A DNA stretch of 54,534 nucleotides from Candidatus Enterocola intestinipullorum (GCA_017694565.1 JADIMR010000088.1:1-54534), one strand, 5' to 3'. Shown: positions 34,247 through 43,534, counted from the first letter of the stretch. The notes: a model not told the origin generated them from the sequence alone. Made by a program: numbers and translations.

Positions 34247-34999
34247 ATGTCTGAAAGGATTTTGGTAGTAGACGATGAGGAAGATTTATGCGAGATCATT
34301 CAATATGGTCTTGAAAAGGCAGGTTTCATAGTGGATGTCGCTTACTCCGCCGAGGAGGTCATGAAAATGAATTTGAATTTGTACAGTCTCTTCCTTTTGG
34401 ATGTGATGATGGGCGAGATTTCAGGATTCAAACTCGGGGCGTACTTGAAGAAGAACGAGAGTACCAAAAACATTCCCATTATTTTCATTACCGCGAAAGA
34501 TACGGAAAACGACAAGTTGATGGGCTTTTCCATAGGTGCTGACGATTATGTGTCGAAACCGTTTTCCATTAACGAAGTCGTGGCAAGGGTCAAGGCGGTG
34601 CTTAAACGGACCACGCCTGTTTTGAAGCAGACCTTGTTGAACAAGGCAATGGGCATACTTGAAGAAAAGCCTGCGGAAGAAGCAGGGCAGTACAAAAGGG
34701 TATCATACGAAGATTTATGCCTGAACCTGCATAACAAGACCGCGTTCATTGGCGACAAGGAGATACAGCTTACCAAAAAGGAATTCGAACTGTTGGCTCT
34801 TTTTTTAAGCAAACCCGATACTATATTTTCGCGTGAGCAGTTGTTGGCTGATGTTTGGAAAGGGGAATCATACGTTTTGGACAGGACCATAGATGTCAAT
34901 ATAACACGCTTGCGGAAAAAGATAGTACCATACGACAGGCATATTGTAACCCGTCAAGGTTACGGATATTACTTTTCAACATCCTCGCATTTATCATAA
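34247..34999 (+). CDS. OmpR-family response regulator
   Basis: A 250-residue DNA-binding response regulator. The receiver domain (about 1-125) has the acidic pocket VVDDEED, the phospho-acceptor Asp in FLLDVMMG (about residue 50), the Thr of IFITAKD and the Lys of YVSKPFS. The C-terminal winged helix (about 150-245) shows LTKKEFELLALFLSKPDTIFSREQLLADVW and DRTIDVNITRLRKKI. It follows the accessory operon on the same strand but is separated by 168 nt and by repeat family 3; no histidine kinase gene is adjacent, so its partner is unknown. Similar to RprY-type regulators of Bacteroidota (inference). Ends in a bidirectional terminator. Confidence 0.93.
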   Translation: MSERILVVDDEEDLCEIIQYGLEKAGFIVDVAYSAEEVMKMNLNLYSLFLLDVMMGEISGFKLGAYLKKNESTKNIPIIFITAKDTENDKLMGFSIGADDYVSKPFSINEVVARVKAVLKRTTPVLKQTLLNKAMGILEEKPAEEAGQYKRVSYEDLCLNLHNKTAFIGDKEIQLTKKEFELLALFLSKPDTIFSREQLLADVWKGESYVLDRTIDVNITRLRKKIVPYDRHIVTRQGYGYYFSTSSHLS

Positions 35000-35020
35000 T
35001 CGATTTGCGGATGTTAATAA

Positions 35021-35054
35021 AAAAAGCGTTTGAAAAGATTTTCAAACGCTTTTT
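35021..35054. terminator. Bidirectional terminator between the response regulator and purM
   Basis: Perfect arms AAAAAGCGTTTGAAAA / TTTTCAAACGCTTTTT around GA, between convergent genes. Confidence 0.9.
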
Positions 35055-35067
35055 GTTTTTTTGCCAA

Positions 35068-36243
35068 TCAATACTCAAATACCCCGTTTACGCTTTTTAT
35101 GGTGAGGCGTGTTTTGTCCGAGGCCTCCACGCGACCTACAATCCGGGCAGGAATGCCGAAACTTTCCGATATTTCAATGACTTTTCCGGCGTGTTTTTCA
35201 TCCAAATAGATTTCCATACGGTGTCCCATATTGAAAACCTTATACATTTCGGACCAGTCGGTGCCGCTTTGCTCTTGTATAAGTTTGAACAACGGGGCTT
35301 CGGGGAACAGGTTGTCTTTTATGACGTGCAGATTCTCCACAAAGTGCAGGATCTTGGTTTGTGCTCCGCCTGAACAATGCACCATGCCGTGGATTTCAGG
35401 ACGCAGGTTGTCGAGTACTTTCTTTATTACGGGGGCGTAGGTGCGGGTGGGGGATAGAACCAGTTTGCCCGCGTCCAAGGGAGACCCGTCCACTTTTGAA
35501 GTCAGCTCCATCGCTCCGGAATATACCAAATCGTCAGGAACGGCAGGATCGAAACTTTCCGGGTACTTTTTTGCCAAATATTTTGCGAAAACGTCATGGC
35601 GTGCCGATGTGAGACCGTTGCTTCCCATGCCGCCATTATATGCCTGCTCGTATGTGGCCTGTCCGTATGAAGCAAGGCCTACGATTACATCGCCCGCCTT
35701 GATATTGGCATTGTCGATTACGTCCGAACGTTTCATCCGGCATGTTACAGTGCTGTCCACGACAATCGTGCGGACCAAATCGCCGAGGTCGGCGGTTTCC
35801 CCGCCGGTGGAATAAATGCCGACTCCCATTGAACGCAAATCTTGCAATAATTCTTCCGTACCATTTATTATGGCGGCAATGACATCGCCGGGAACCATGT
35901 TTTTGTTCCGTCCTATGGTGGAAGACAGCAATATGTTGTCGGTAGCTCCAACGCAAAGCAGGTCGTCGATATTCATTATAAGCGAATCTTGCGCTATGCC
36001 TTTCCAAACCGACATGTCGCCCGTCTCTTTCCAATAAATGTATGCCAAGGACGATTTCGTACCAGCTCCGTCAGCATGCATTATGTTGCAGTAATCAGGA
36101 TCCCCGCACAGTATGTCCGGCAGAATCTTGCAAAAGGCTTTCGGGAAAATACCTTTGTCTATGTTTTTAATAGCGTTATGTACATCCTCCTTCGCAGCTG
36201 AAACGCCGCGCATCATGTACCGTTGTTTGCTGTCTGTTGCCAT
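35068..36243 (-). CDS. purM: Phosphoribosylformylglycinamidine cyclo-ligase (AIR synthase)
   Basis: Catalyses the ATP-dependent ring closure of FGAM to AIR in purine synthesis. The 391-residue product is the longer Bacteroidota form of PurM. Features seen: HADGAGTKSSLAYIYW (substrate and metal binding), DSLIMNIDDLLCVGATDNILLS, GVGIYSTGGETADLGDLVRT, VGLASYGQATYEQAYNGGMGSNGL and the C-terminal MVHCSGGAQTKILHFV...MGHRMEIYLD segment typical of the AIRS_C domain. Last gene of the pdxJ-exbB-exbD-tonB-purM operon; its start is one base after the tonB stop. Ends in the terminator at 35021-35054. Confidence 0.88.
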   Translation of the reverse strand: MATDSKQRYMMRGVSAAKEDVHNAIKNIDKGIFPKAFCKILPDILCGDPDYCNIMHADGAGTKSSLAYIYWKETGDMSVWKGIAQDSLIMNIDDLLCVGATDNILLSSTIGRNKNMVPGDVIAAIINGTEELLQDLRSMGVGIYSTGGETADLGDLVRTIVVDSTVTCRMKRSDVIDNANIKAGDVIVGLASYGQATYEQAYNGGMGSNGLTSARHDVFAKYLAKKYPESFDPAVPDDLVYSGAMELTSKVDGSPLDAGKLVLSPTRTYAPVIKKVLDNLRPEIHGMVHCSGGAQTKILHFVENLHVIKDNLFPEAPLFKLIQEQSGTDWSEMYKVFNMGHRMEIYLDEKHAGKVIEISESFGIPARIVGRVEASDKTRLTIKSVNGVFEY

Positions 36244-36244
36244 G

Positions 36245-37147
36245 TCAATTCAGTTTGTAGCGGTAGGTGATTGTCCCGCTTTGTATAATGTCTTCGTCTA
36301 TCCCGTTGAATTTGGCTTTCATCGCCGCCTGTTCGGCGTTGCGTCGCATTGTCGCGTCTCCTATGGTGGTCCCTGCCGCACCGGCCTTGGCACTTATGAC
36401 GTTGCCTTTGCCGTCAACTTCTATGCTTACGACTATGACACCTTCCTCGTTTTTGTTATATGCCGGTTCTGGCAAGCGTCCCGAGATCGTCCTTCCGTTC
36501 AATCCCCAGCTGTGTCCGCTACCTGTCCCTCCGCCCGTGTAATTGTTGCTTTCAGCGGTTCCTTCCAGCTTGCCTTGGTTGCCTCCGAACGCACTGATGC
36601 CCTGGCTTTGCGCTTTGCTGCCGCTGCTGCCTTTGCCGGTAGATGAAAACGCGCTTTTTCCTGCCGCCATGGCTTTTTTCCTTTGAGTTTCCTCGCGTTT
36701 GCGCTGCTCGGCCAATTTGCGTTGCCGTTCCTCTTCCTCACGGCGAAGCCTCTCTTCTTCAGCCCGTCGTTCAGCTTCGAGGCGTTCTTGTTCTTCCGCT
36801 TTTTTGCGGGCTTCTTCTTCCTCTTGCTTTATCTTTAAGGATTCTTCTATGTCTTGTGTCTGCAATTCGGCTTGCGATGGAGATGGCTCCGGTGCAGGCA
36901 ATGGAGCGGGTTCGTCCACCAAATACTCTTCAATGGCACTTTGCGGTGCAGGTTCGAAAAGTCCGCTGCCCGTATCGTCAGTTCCGTAATTCACGCTCAA
37001 TCCTTCTTCCTCCTGCGGCAGCAGGGCCTTGATTCCGAACAAAAGCATGGAAAGCAACAGCAACAGATGGAAGATTACTGTTCCGACGGTTCCGGCAATA
37101 CGGCTTTCGTATTTTCTTATTATGTTTTTTTCGTCCGGCTTTTTCAT
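36245..37147 (-). CDS. tonB: TonB family energy transducer
   Basis: A periplasm-spanning protein of 300 residues that would transmit ExbB/ExbD energy to outer-membrane TonB-dependent receptors. A single N-terminal membrane helix (IAGTVGTVIFHLLLLLSMLLFGI), a Pro-rich stretch (APLPAPEPSPSQ), a long highly charged coiled coil of Glu/Arg/Lys repeats (about 95-165, TolA-like), a Gly/Ser linker and a C-terminal TonB_C-type domain (GRLPEPAYNKNEEGVIVVSIEVDGKGNVISAKAGAAGTTIG...AKFNG) are visible. The start codon overlaps the exbD stop by 4 nt (ATGA). It could also be called TolA-like because of the coiled coil, but the C-terminus fits TonB. Confidence 0.8.
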   Translation of the reverse strand: MKKPDEKNIIRKYESRIAGTVGTVIFHLLLLLSMLLFGIKALLPQEEEGLSVNYGTDDTGSGLFEPAPQSAIEEYLVDEPAPLPAPEPSPSQAELQTQDIEESLKIKQEEEEARKKAEEQERLEAERRAEEERLRREEEERQRKLAEQRKREETQRKKAMAAGKSAFSSTGKGSSGSKAQSQGISAFGGNQGKLEGTAESNNYTGGGTGSGHSWGLNGRTISGRLPEPAYNKNEEGVIVVSIEVDGKGNVISAKAGAAGTTIGDATMRRNAEQAAMKAKFNGIDEDIIQSGTITYRYKLN

Positions 37148-37563
37148 TGTTGCCTGAGCGGTCTTGTGGCTATTACCAATTTGAATTTGTTTTTGTTGGC
37201 AATGTCCAACACCTTCACTATTTCGCGGTAAGGCACGCTTTCGTCCGCGTACAGGGCGATGTACATTTCGGGCGTTGCGGCAACCACCGATTGCAGGAAC
37301 GGTTCGATTTCAGAAAAATCCACTTGTCTTTCCTGTTCCTTGCCTTCCGCAACGTAAAAATTCAATGCCGCATCTATGTATACTCTCGTTATGGGCGTGG
37401 CTGCCGTTTGCGAGGAGCTTTGCGGCAACAACAGCTTGATGGCCGACGGAGTTACTACTGTCGATGTTATCATGAAGAATATCAACAGAAGGAATATCAA
37501 GTCGGTCATTGAGGACATGCTGAACGACGGATTCGCCTTATGTCTTTGTTTTATCATCTGCAA
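37144..37563 (-). CDS. exbD: Biopolymer transport protein ExbD/TolR family
   Basis: A 139-residue inner-membrane protein with one N-terminal helix (MSSMTDLIFLLLIFFMITSTVV), whose Asp in MTDLIF is the proton-path residue of the family, then a periplasmic domain (INRVYIDAALNFYVAEG and the end VIATRPLRQ). Partner of ExbB in the proton-driven energization of the TonB-like protein. Overlaps tonB by 4 nt and follows exbB by 18 nt. Confidence 0.92.
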   Translation of the reverse strand: MQMIKQRHKANPSFSMSSMTDLIFLLLIFFMITSTVVTPSAIKLLLPQSSSQTAATPITRVYIDAALNFYVAEGKEQERQVDFSEIEPFLQSVVAATPEMYIALYADESVPYREIVKVLDIANKNKFKLVIATRPLRQQ

Positions 37564-37581
37564 ATACTAAAACATGAAACT

Positions 37582-38286
37582 TTAATGAATAGGCTCGTTG
37601 AGCAAGTCCATGAATTCCATGGTGCGCAATTCCATCTTTTGTACGACGGAATCCAGACGGGAAACCAAGAAATTATATGCGAAGTATGCCAAAATTCCCA
37701 CAATCAGCCCTGCCACCGTTGTTATCATTGCCGTATAGATACCGTCCGACAAGACGGTGATGTCCACGTTGTTGCCCGCGTTCGCCATGTCGTAAAAAGC
37801 TTCTACCATGCCTATGACGGTGCCGAGGAACCCCAACATCGGAGCGCCGCCGGCGATTGTGGCCAAAGTGGTAAATCCTCTTTCCAATTTGTTGGTTTCC
37901 AAATTCCCGACGTTTTCAATCGCCACAAGCACGTCGTTCATCGGTTTGCCCAAACGGGAAATGCCTTTTTCAATCATGCGTGCGGCGGGCGTGTTCGTTT
38001 TTTCGCAGAGCGAGGCTGCCGCGTCTATTTTGCCTTCTGTTATGTAGTCCTTGATGCGGTCCATGAAGTTCTTGTCTTCTTTTGACGCTTTGTGTATGGC
38101 GACGCATCGTTCAATGAAAATGTAGACTGCGATTATGGATAATATCAGCAGCGGAATCATAATGAGCGGGCCGCCCTTTTTTGCCATTTCGAAATAATTC
38201 ATTTCCACGACTTCGGGCGCGGCCGTTTGCAGGCTGTCGGCAATCATCGTGTTAGCTGCTTGCAGCATTACGCTTGTGATTTCCAT
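37582..38286 (-). CDS. exbB: MotA/TolQ/ExbB proton channel family protein
   Basis: A 234-residue inner-membrane protein of three helices: MIPLLILSIIAVYIFIERCVAIHK, the central GGAPMLGFLGTVIGMVEAFYDMA and GIYTAMITTVAGLIVGILAYFAYN. The GTVIGM and AMITTVAGL motifs are the ExbB/TolQ signature. It forms the proton channel with ExbD that powers TonB. Second gene of the pdxJ operon; 18 nt gap on each side. Confidence 0.93.
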   Translation of the reverse strand: MEITSVMLQAANTMIADSLQTAAPEVVEMNYFEMAKKGGPLIMIPLLILSIIAVYIFIERCVAIHKASKEDKNFMDRIKDYITEGKIDAAASLCEKTNTPAARMIEKGISRLGKPMNDVLVAIENVGNLETNKLERGFTTLATIAGGAPMLGFLGTVIGMVEAFYDMANAGNNVDITVLSDGIYTAMITTVAGLIVGILAYFAYNFLVSRLDSVVQKMELRTMEFMDLLNEPIH

Positions 38287-38304
38287 GTTTTTACGGAATT
38301 TGGT

Positions 38305-39021
38305 TTATGATTTCGTTAGTTCTTTGTATCGCCTGATAGTTTCCTTTATTCCCAAGTACAGGGCATCGGAGATGAGGGCATGCCCTATCGAAACTTCGAG
38401 AATCCCGGGAACTTTGTCAAGGAAATTCTTCAAATTCATGAGGTTGAGGTCGTGTCCGGCATTTACGCCTATTCCGAGGGAAGCGGCGTGCCTGGCAGCG
38501 GCAGCGAAATCATCGGCTGCGTCGCTATCGCCTTTTGCGAATGCGGAGGCGTATGGTTCGGTGTACAGTTCGATGCGGTCGGTTCCCGTCTTGGCCGCCA
38601 TGCTTATGTTTTCCAAACAGCAGTCCGTGAAAATAGACACGCGGATGCCTGATTTATGGAAAGTCCCGACCAGATCCGACAGGAAATCGAAATTCGGGGC
38701 GACCTGCCATCCTGCATTGGATGTAAGGGCCTCGGGAGGATCGGGTACGAGTGTTACTTGTGTGGGACGGACTTCGCAGACAAGGTCTATGAACGACTGT
38801 TGCGGATAGCCCTCTATGTTGAATTCGGTGGTAACGGCTTTTTTCAATTCACGAACGTCATTATAGCGTATGTGCCTTCCGTCGGGGCGCGGGTGTACGG
38901 TTATGCCTTCCGCGCCGAAAGCCTCGCAGTCGCGGGCGAATTGTACGACATCGGGAACATTGCCGCCCCGTGCGTTGCGTATGGTCGCAACCTTGTTTAT
39001 ATTTACACTAAGTTTAGTCAT
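38305..39021 (-). CDS. pdxJ: Pyridoxine 5'-phosphate synthase
   Basis: Last step of de novo pyridoxal phosphate synthesis: condenses 3-amino-2-oxopropyl phosphate with deoxyxylulose 5-phosphate. The 238-residue chain matches PdxJ in length and motifs: [17 protein letters not shown] at the N-terminus, [67 protein letters not shown] and the end [17 protein letters not shown]. First gene of the operon with exbB, exbD, tonB and purM. A -7 box (39073-39080) with an upstream TTTG 23 nt away lies just before it. Confidence 0.96.
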   Translation of the reverse strand: MTKLSVNINKVATIRNARGGNVPDVVQFARDCEAFGAEGITVHPRPDGRHIRYNDVRELKKAVTTEFNIEGYPQQSFIDLVCEVRPTQVTLVPDPPEALTSNAGWQVAPNFDFLSDLVGTFHKSGIRVSIFTDCCLENISMAAKTGTDRIELYTEPYASAFAKGDSDAADDFAAAARHAASLGIGVNAGHDLNLMNLKNFLDKVPGILEVSIGHALISDALYLGIKETIRRYKELTKS

Positions 39022-39072
39022 TGAAAATCGTTGAAAATAATTTACTTTGCATTATACTTGCGAATAGCATTA

Positions 39073-39080
39073 CAAAGTTA
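39073..39080 (-). promoter_or_regulatory. -7 promoter box TAACTTTG of the pdxJ operon
   Basis: Perfect TAnnTTTG match on minus; a TTTG lies 23 nt upstream on the same strand. Divergent from nadK. Confidence 0.55.
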
Positions 39081-39113
39081 GATTTTTTCTCCGATAGAAA
39101 GCACAAACCATAT

Positions 39114-39992
39114 ATGAAAGTTGCAATTTTCGGCAGTGTGGCCAAAAACGGATTCATACCGACTGCGGAACGCCTGTTAAGATGTCTGGGCGAGTACGGT
39201 TGCGGGATATTGCTTTACCACGAGGTCCGCGATACCCTTGAAGCAAGGGATGCCGACATGCCTGCTGATTATGCCGTGATAGGTGAAAATGAAGATTTTT
39301 CCGCCGACTTGGTATTCAGTATCGGCGGGGACGGTACTTTCTTGAAAACGGCGATGCGTATAAAGGACAAGGGGATTCCTATTATGGGTATCAAGTTAGG
39401 GAATCTCGGTTTTTTAGTGGACATGCAGACTTCCGACATAGAAAATGCCGTCCATGACATAATGAGGAACGGGTTTTCCGTGGAAAAACGCTCTTTGTTG
39501 CAGTTGAAAACCGACGGTCTGGAATATGCGGCCGGGGAACCCTATGCCCTCAATGAAGTCGCAGTGCTCAAACGTGATTCATCGTCAATGTTGAAAATAG
39601 ACGCCACGTTGAACGGGGAGTTTTTTTGCTGCTACCGCGCAGACGGTTTGTTGGTTTCCACGCCTACCGGTTCGACAGCATACGCTTTGAGCGTCGGGGG
39701 ACCGATTTTAATGCCGCAAAACCACAGTTTGGTGATTTCACCCGTGGCATCGCACAGTCTCAATCTCCGTCCGGTTGTCATTCCCGATAACTGGTGCGTG
39801 GATTTGAAAGTGTCGAGCCGCAGCGGGAATTTCATGGTTTCGCTTGACGGCCGTTCGCAGGTTTTGGACAACAAAACCGGGTTGCATATACAAAAAGCCC
39901 CGTTTTGCACATATATAGCCAAACGCAGGGGACATACTTATTTCCAGACTCTCAGGGAAAAGTTTCTTTGGGGGGCGGATGTGCGTCTTTGA
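39114..39992 (+). CDS. nadK: NAD kinase
   Basis: Phosphorylates NAD to NADP. The start at 39114 (MKVAIFGSVAKNGF) is chosen over the track start 39021, which lies in the divergent promoter region of pdxJ. The 292-residue product has the family motif SIGGDGTFLKTA, then GIKLGNLGFLVDMQTSDIE, the NEVAVLKRDSSSMLKIDA segment, TPTGSTAYALSVGGPI and SPVASHSLNLRPVVIPD with the C-terminal repeat region. Length and order are normal. RuvC follows in the same direction with a 19-nt gap. Confidence 0.94.
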   Translation: MKVAIFGSVAKNGFIPTAERLLRCLGEYGCGILLYHEVRDTLEARDADMPADYAVIGENEDFSADLVFSIGGDGTFLKTAMRIKDKGIPIMGIKLGNLGFLVDMQTSDIENAVHDIMRNGFSVEKRSLLQLKTDGLEYAAGEPYALNEVAVLKRDSSSMLKIDATLNGEFFCCYRADGLLVSTPTGSTAYALSVGGPILMPQNHSLVISPVASHSLNLRPVVIPDNWCVDLKVSSRSGNFMVSLDGRSQVLDNKTGLHIQKAPFCTYIAKRRGHTYFQTLREKFLWGADVRL

Positions 39993-40011
39993 CAATCGCT
40001 GAGTGATAGAG

Positions 40012-40578
40012 ATGGGAAAGGGGGATTCATATACGATCTTGGGCATAGACCCGGGTACGAACCTTATGGGGTACGGGCTTTTGAGTGTGAAAGGAAACAG
40101 TGCCAAGCTGCTTGCGATGGGAGTCCTCGATTTACGGAAAATGGATGACCATTATACCAAATTGAACAAGATTTTTTTGCGTGTCCTGTCGTTAATCGAC
40201 GAGTTCGATCCACAGGTATTGTCGATAGAATCGCCGTTTTTCGGAAAAAACGTACAGTCGATGCTCAAATTGGGGCGGGCGCAAGGCGTGGCGATGTCTG
40301 CCGCGTTGTACAGGGAAGTGCCGGTTCACGAATATACCCCGCTTAAAATCAAAATGGCCATCTCGGGTAACGGCAGGGCTTCGAAAGAGCAGATAGCGGC
40401 TTTGCTGCAAAGGTATTTATGTATACCGCAGGAACAAATGTTGCCGTACTTGGATGCGACCGATGCCCTTGCCGCCGCATATTGCCATTTTTTGCAAATA
40501 GGCAATCCGGTAGTCGCCCCGGAATACAAATCGTGGAAAGATTTCATGACAAAACATCCCGGGCGGGTCAGTGGTTAG
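40012..40578 (+). CDS. ruvC: Crossover junction endodeoxyribonuclease RuvC
   Basis: Resolves Holliday junctions. The start is placed at the ATG at 40012 ([15 protein letters not shown]) rather than the GTG at 40003. The 188-residue product shows the four catalytic acids: Asp in GIDPGTN, Glu in LSIESPFFG, and the pair of Asp near [12 protein letters not shown]. Its last codons run into a tandem repeat: the TAG stop at 40576-40578 is part of the first TGGTTAG unit. Confidence 0.95.
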   Translation: MGKGDSYTILGIDPGTNLMGYGLLSVKGNSAKLLAMGVLDLRKMDDHYTKLNKIFLRVLSLIDEFDPQVLSIESPFFGKNVQSMLKLGRAQGVAMSAALYREVPVHEYTPLKIKMAISGNGRASKEQIAALLQRYLCIPQEQMLPYLDATDALAAAYCHFLQIGNPVVAPEYKSWKDFMTKHPGRVSG

Positions 40579-40620
40579 TGATTAGTGATTAGTGGTTAGT
40601 GGTTAGTGGTTAGTGGTTAG
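40572..40620. repeat. Seven tandem copies of a 7-bp unit (TGGTTAG/TGATTAG)
   Basis: The units are TGGTTAG, TGATTAG, TGATTAG, then four TGGTTAG, in perfect register (49 bp). The ruvC stop codon lies in the first unit, and the array ends 14 nt before the next gene. Confidence 0.9.
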
Positions 40621-40634
40621 TAACATATACGATT

Positions 40635-41285
40635 ATGAAAAATACGTTCAATTTGTTTTTTGCAATCATAGTTGCGATATTGATGTCTTCGTGCAGTAGC
40701 ACGCAGTTGATTTCATCGTGGGTTTCGCCCTCGTTGCAGGACTCCGTTCCTGTTAAAAAAGTCCTCGTGTTTTCATTGCTTGGCCGTCAGGACAATCAGG
40801 TTCAAGACCAATTCGAGGATGCAGTTGTCGCGCAGCTGAATGCTGCCGGGGTGCAGGCCGCATCCGCTTTCGATCTTTTCGGCCCCGATGCCTTGAAAGG
40901 CAAGCAGTCGGGCGAAATCGCCGAAAAAATACAAAAGTCAGGTTATACGGATATTCTGCTCATGACATTGTTGGACAAGAGCAAGCAAACCACATACGTG
41001 CCCGGAGCCGCATATCCGGTTGCCGTGCCGGCCTATTATCCGTGGTTCCCGCCATTTTACGGTTGTTACAGTTATTATTACGGCGTAGTTACTACTCCGG
41101 GTTACTTTTCCACGGATACCAATTTCATAGTAGAAAGCCGTTTGTACAATGTCGGAAATGAAAAAGACGCGATATATGTGGTACAGACTGAAACCACCAA
41201 TCCCGACGGCTTGTACGACATGGCATCGGGTGTGGCCAAAACCATAACCGAAGACATGGCGGTGAAAGGTCTGATAAGCAAATAG
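40635..41285 (+). CDS. Lipoprotein of unknown function
   Basis: A 216-residue protein with a lipoprotein signal (MKNTFNLFFAIIVAILMSSC, lipobox LMSSC). The rest starts with a DUF-like fold (KKVLVFSLLGRQDNQVQDQFEDAVVAQL, LFGPDALKGKQ) that looks like a nucleotide-binding-like or CsgG-like sandwich, then an aromatic stretch (YYPWFPPFYGCYSYYYG) and a beta-rich end. I cannot give a function. It is positioned after ruvC and the tandem repeat, 10 nt before the glycosyltransferase gene. Confidence 0.6.
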   Translation: MKNTFNLFFAIIVAILMSSCSSTQLISSWVSPSLQDSVPVKKVLVFSLLGRQDNQVQDQFEDAVVAQLNAAGVQAASAFDLFGPDALKGKQSGEIAEKIQKSGYTDILLMTLLDKSKQTTYVPGAAYPVAVPAYYPWFPPFYGCYSYYYGVVTTPGYFSTDTNFIVESRLYNVGNEKDAIYVVQTETTNPDGLYDMASGVAKTITEDMAVKGLISK

Positions 41286-41294
41286 AGTAGGGCA

Positions 41295-42341
41295 ATGGTC
41301 GCAATCATAGTCCCGGGCAATACTTGGTTATTCCCTTATTTGGGGATTTTCAAGACGGCTTTGGAGCGGACCGGTATGGATTACGAGGTCGTCTGCTGGA
41401 ACAGGGAAGGGTTGGAAGAAAACGTTGCTGTTTCGTATTCCAAGCCTCTGCCATTGAATTGTTCCATGCCAGCAAAAATAACAGGCTATGCGGCGTATGC
41501 GCGCTATTTGGAAAAAACGGTTTCGAGCAGGAAGTACGACAAGTTGATATTCCTCACGCCTCTCGTGGCCTTGTTCATGCGTAATTTCCTACGCAAGCAT
41601 TATTACAAAAGGTTTTGGTTGGATTACCGTGACATGAGCTGGGAATTGAAGATAAAACCGTGGTTCGATTCCTTGGCAGGCATGGCGGCGGGAATTTCAG
41701 TGTCTTCGCCCGCGTACCGCGATTTGATGCCGCAATCTTCCGTCTTGTGCCACAATTTGGATTTGGACCGTCTCGAACGCGCCCTTGGTGAAAACTCGCC
41801 GATGAAACAGGCCTCGGACAAGATTGTCGTTTCCAATATAGGTTATATCCGCCACTTTGGACAGCAGAAAGAAATAATAGACGCGCTTGCGAACGACAAT
41901 GACATTGAAATCCGTTTTTGCGGCGACGGAAGTTCCGTAGAGGATTTGCGGGCGTATGTGCAAGATAACGGAATATCGAATGTGTCGTTCAGCGGACGCT
42001 ACGTCAAGGACGAAGAAGCCCGCCTTTTTGAAGAAGCGGATTTTGCTAACATATATCTTCCCGAAACAAAAGCCTTGCTTGCCGCAATGTCCAACCGTTT
42101 TTATCAATGCGTTTTATATGGTTGCTTAATGATTGTCAACGAAAGCAGCATACAGGCCGGATATGTGCGGGATTACGGCTTGGGCTTGTGCATAAAGGAC
42201 TGCGAAGGGCTTGCCTACAAATTAAAAGCCTTCGACCGCTATAATCCCGAAATATTGAATTCACGCCGCTGTTTGCTTAAAAAACTATCAGAGGAACAAC
42301 AATATTTTGTTTCCGAACTTACCGGCTTTGCAAAGCACTGA
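41295..42341 (+). CDS. Glycosyltransferase (GT4-like, GT-B fold)
   Basis: A 348-residue protein with the two-Rossmann layout of GT-B enzymes. N-terminal half: VAIIVPGNTWLFPYLGIFKTALER, KLIFLTPLVALFMRNFLRK and SISSPAYRDLMP (about 135). C-terminal half: VVSNIGYIRHFGQQKEIIDALANDNDIEIRFCGDGSS, FSGRYVKDEEARLFEEADFANIYLP, which resembles the donor-binding part of GT4 glycosyltransferases, but the classical EX7E motif is weak. Likely adds a sugar to a surface polymer. Follows the lipoprotein by 10 nt. Substrate unknown. Confidence 0.7.
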   Translation: MVAIIVPGNTWLFPYLGIFKTALERTGMDYEVVCWNREGLEENVAVSYSKPLPLNCSMPAKITGYAAYARYLEKTVSSRKYDKLIFLTPLVALFMRNFLRKHYYKRFWLDYRDMSWELKIKPWFDSLAGMAAGISVSSPAYRDLMPQSSVLCHNLDLDRLERALGENSPMKQASDKIVVSNIGYIRHFGQQKEIIDALANDNDIEIRFCGDGSSVEDLRAYVQDNGISNVSFSGRYVKDEEARLFEEADFANIYLPETKALLAAMSNRFYQCVLYGCLMIVNESSIQAGYVRDYGLGLCIKDCEGLAYKLKAFDRYNPEILNSRRCLLKKLSEEQQYFVSELTGFAKH

Positions 42342-42363
42342 CAAGATACTCCCCGGATATTCT

Positions 42364-43497
42364 TTATCTTCCCCCGCAAATAACTGCTGTGAAACGCGGA
42401 AAAACTTTTCGGCACAAGATGTAAGCAGACAACGGGATCGCAGTTCCCAAAATCCAAATTACGGCAAAGCAGACCAATACTTCGATGTCGCTGTTCAAAG
42501 GCCAAATCCTTAGTAATATCTTCATAAGTAGCGATAATACCATCGAGTGCGATGCGAAAATGAAGAATACGCTCGAAGGCAAAATCCTGCACGGCGTGTA
42601 TTCAGGATTGCCTTGAATTTTGTGCCCGGCGTACAATGCTGCCACGCCGAATGCGGACATGCAGGCCAATGTCGAATAAATGTTGTTTGCCAAATTCTCG
42701 AATTTGCTGTCAAACGACAAAAATCCCGCAATGCAACATATTATGACCAAGGGACATGACAATTTCAAATATTTTTTAGAAACGCTTGCGATATTGATTC
42801 CGTGTATTGACAAATAGGCACCGGTTCCGAAAAACGCGACGCTGTTGGCGTATGAGTCTTTCAAGTGCAATTCTTCATTAAACCAGAACAAGCACATAGA
42901 TATTGCCAAGGCGCAGATTCCAGTTTTCCTGTTTTTCAATACGAAATAGAAAAGCGGGGAAAATATGGACATGACCATTATTTCCTTTATGAAGTATAAC
43001 GGACCGTCTATAGGACCGGAAACATTGACCGGGTTTATCCTTGACATGTCCCAAAATGCCCAAAGCCATTTCATACCGCTCATGTCGGTGTGTTTGTTGC
43101 TGTTTATCAAGTCCGGCACGATAAGTTGCGCTGTTAATAAGATTATAAGGTATGACAAATTCCAGATAATATAAGGGATTAACAAGGAATGTATCCTGCG
43201 ACTGATTTTTTTGATATAAACCGTTTTGTCAAAATCCCCGGTTTTGTAAAAGAACAGGTATCCGGACATTGTATAAAACACGGGAGTGCTGACCCATGCC
43301 AAAAAACCGATGATATAATACATGATGCCGTTTGCAATACCTGCATCGCAATTATTTGCAGCAAGGTTTTCCATATATGCGGGTTGGACGGCGAAATTCG
43401 TGTGTATCAAAACGATAATCGTAATCATCGGGAATCTCAGCAAATCCAAGCTGTATGACAATGTTTTGTCGGTAGAATTTGTTCTAACGGGTTGCAT
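42364..43497 (-). CDS. Acyltransferase family 3 (OafA/YrhL-like) membrane protein
   Basis: A 377-residue inner-membrane protein with about ten helices. The N-terminal part has the acyltransferase 3 pattern: LDLLRFPMITIIVLIHTNFA with the conserved His, and the loop FYTMSGYLFFYKTG. Proteins of this family O-acetylate or otherwise acylate polysaccharides or antigens. Convergent with the glycosyltransferase gene on the plus strand, 22 nt apart; both may modify surface glycans. The target is unknown. Confidence 0.8.
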   Translation of the reverse strand: MQPVRTNSTDKTLSYSLDLLRFPMITIIVLIHTNFAVQPAYMENLAANNCDAGIANGIMYYIIGFLAWVSTPVFYTMSGYLFFYKTGDFDKTVYIKKISRRIHSLLIPYIIWNLSYLIILLTAQLIVPDLINSNKHTDMSGMKWLWAFWDMSRINPVNVSGPIDGPLYFIKEIMVMSIFSPLFYFVLKNRKTGICALAISMCLFWFNEELHLKDSYANSVAFFGTGAYLSIHGINIASVSKKYLKLSCPLVIICCIAGFLSFDSKFENLANNIYSTLACMSAFGVAALYAGHKIQGNPEYTPCRILPSSVFFIFASHSMVLSLLMKILLRIWPLNSDIEVLVCFAVIWILGTAIPLSAYILCRKVFPRFTAVICGGR

Positions 43498-43534
43498 GTG
43501 GGCGGCTACGGATGATTTCTTTCTCCTTAAAATT

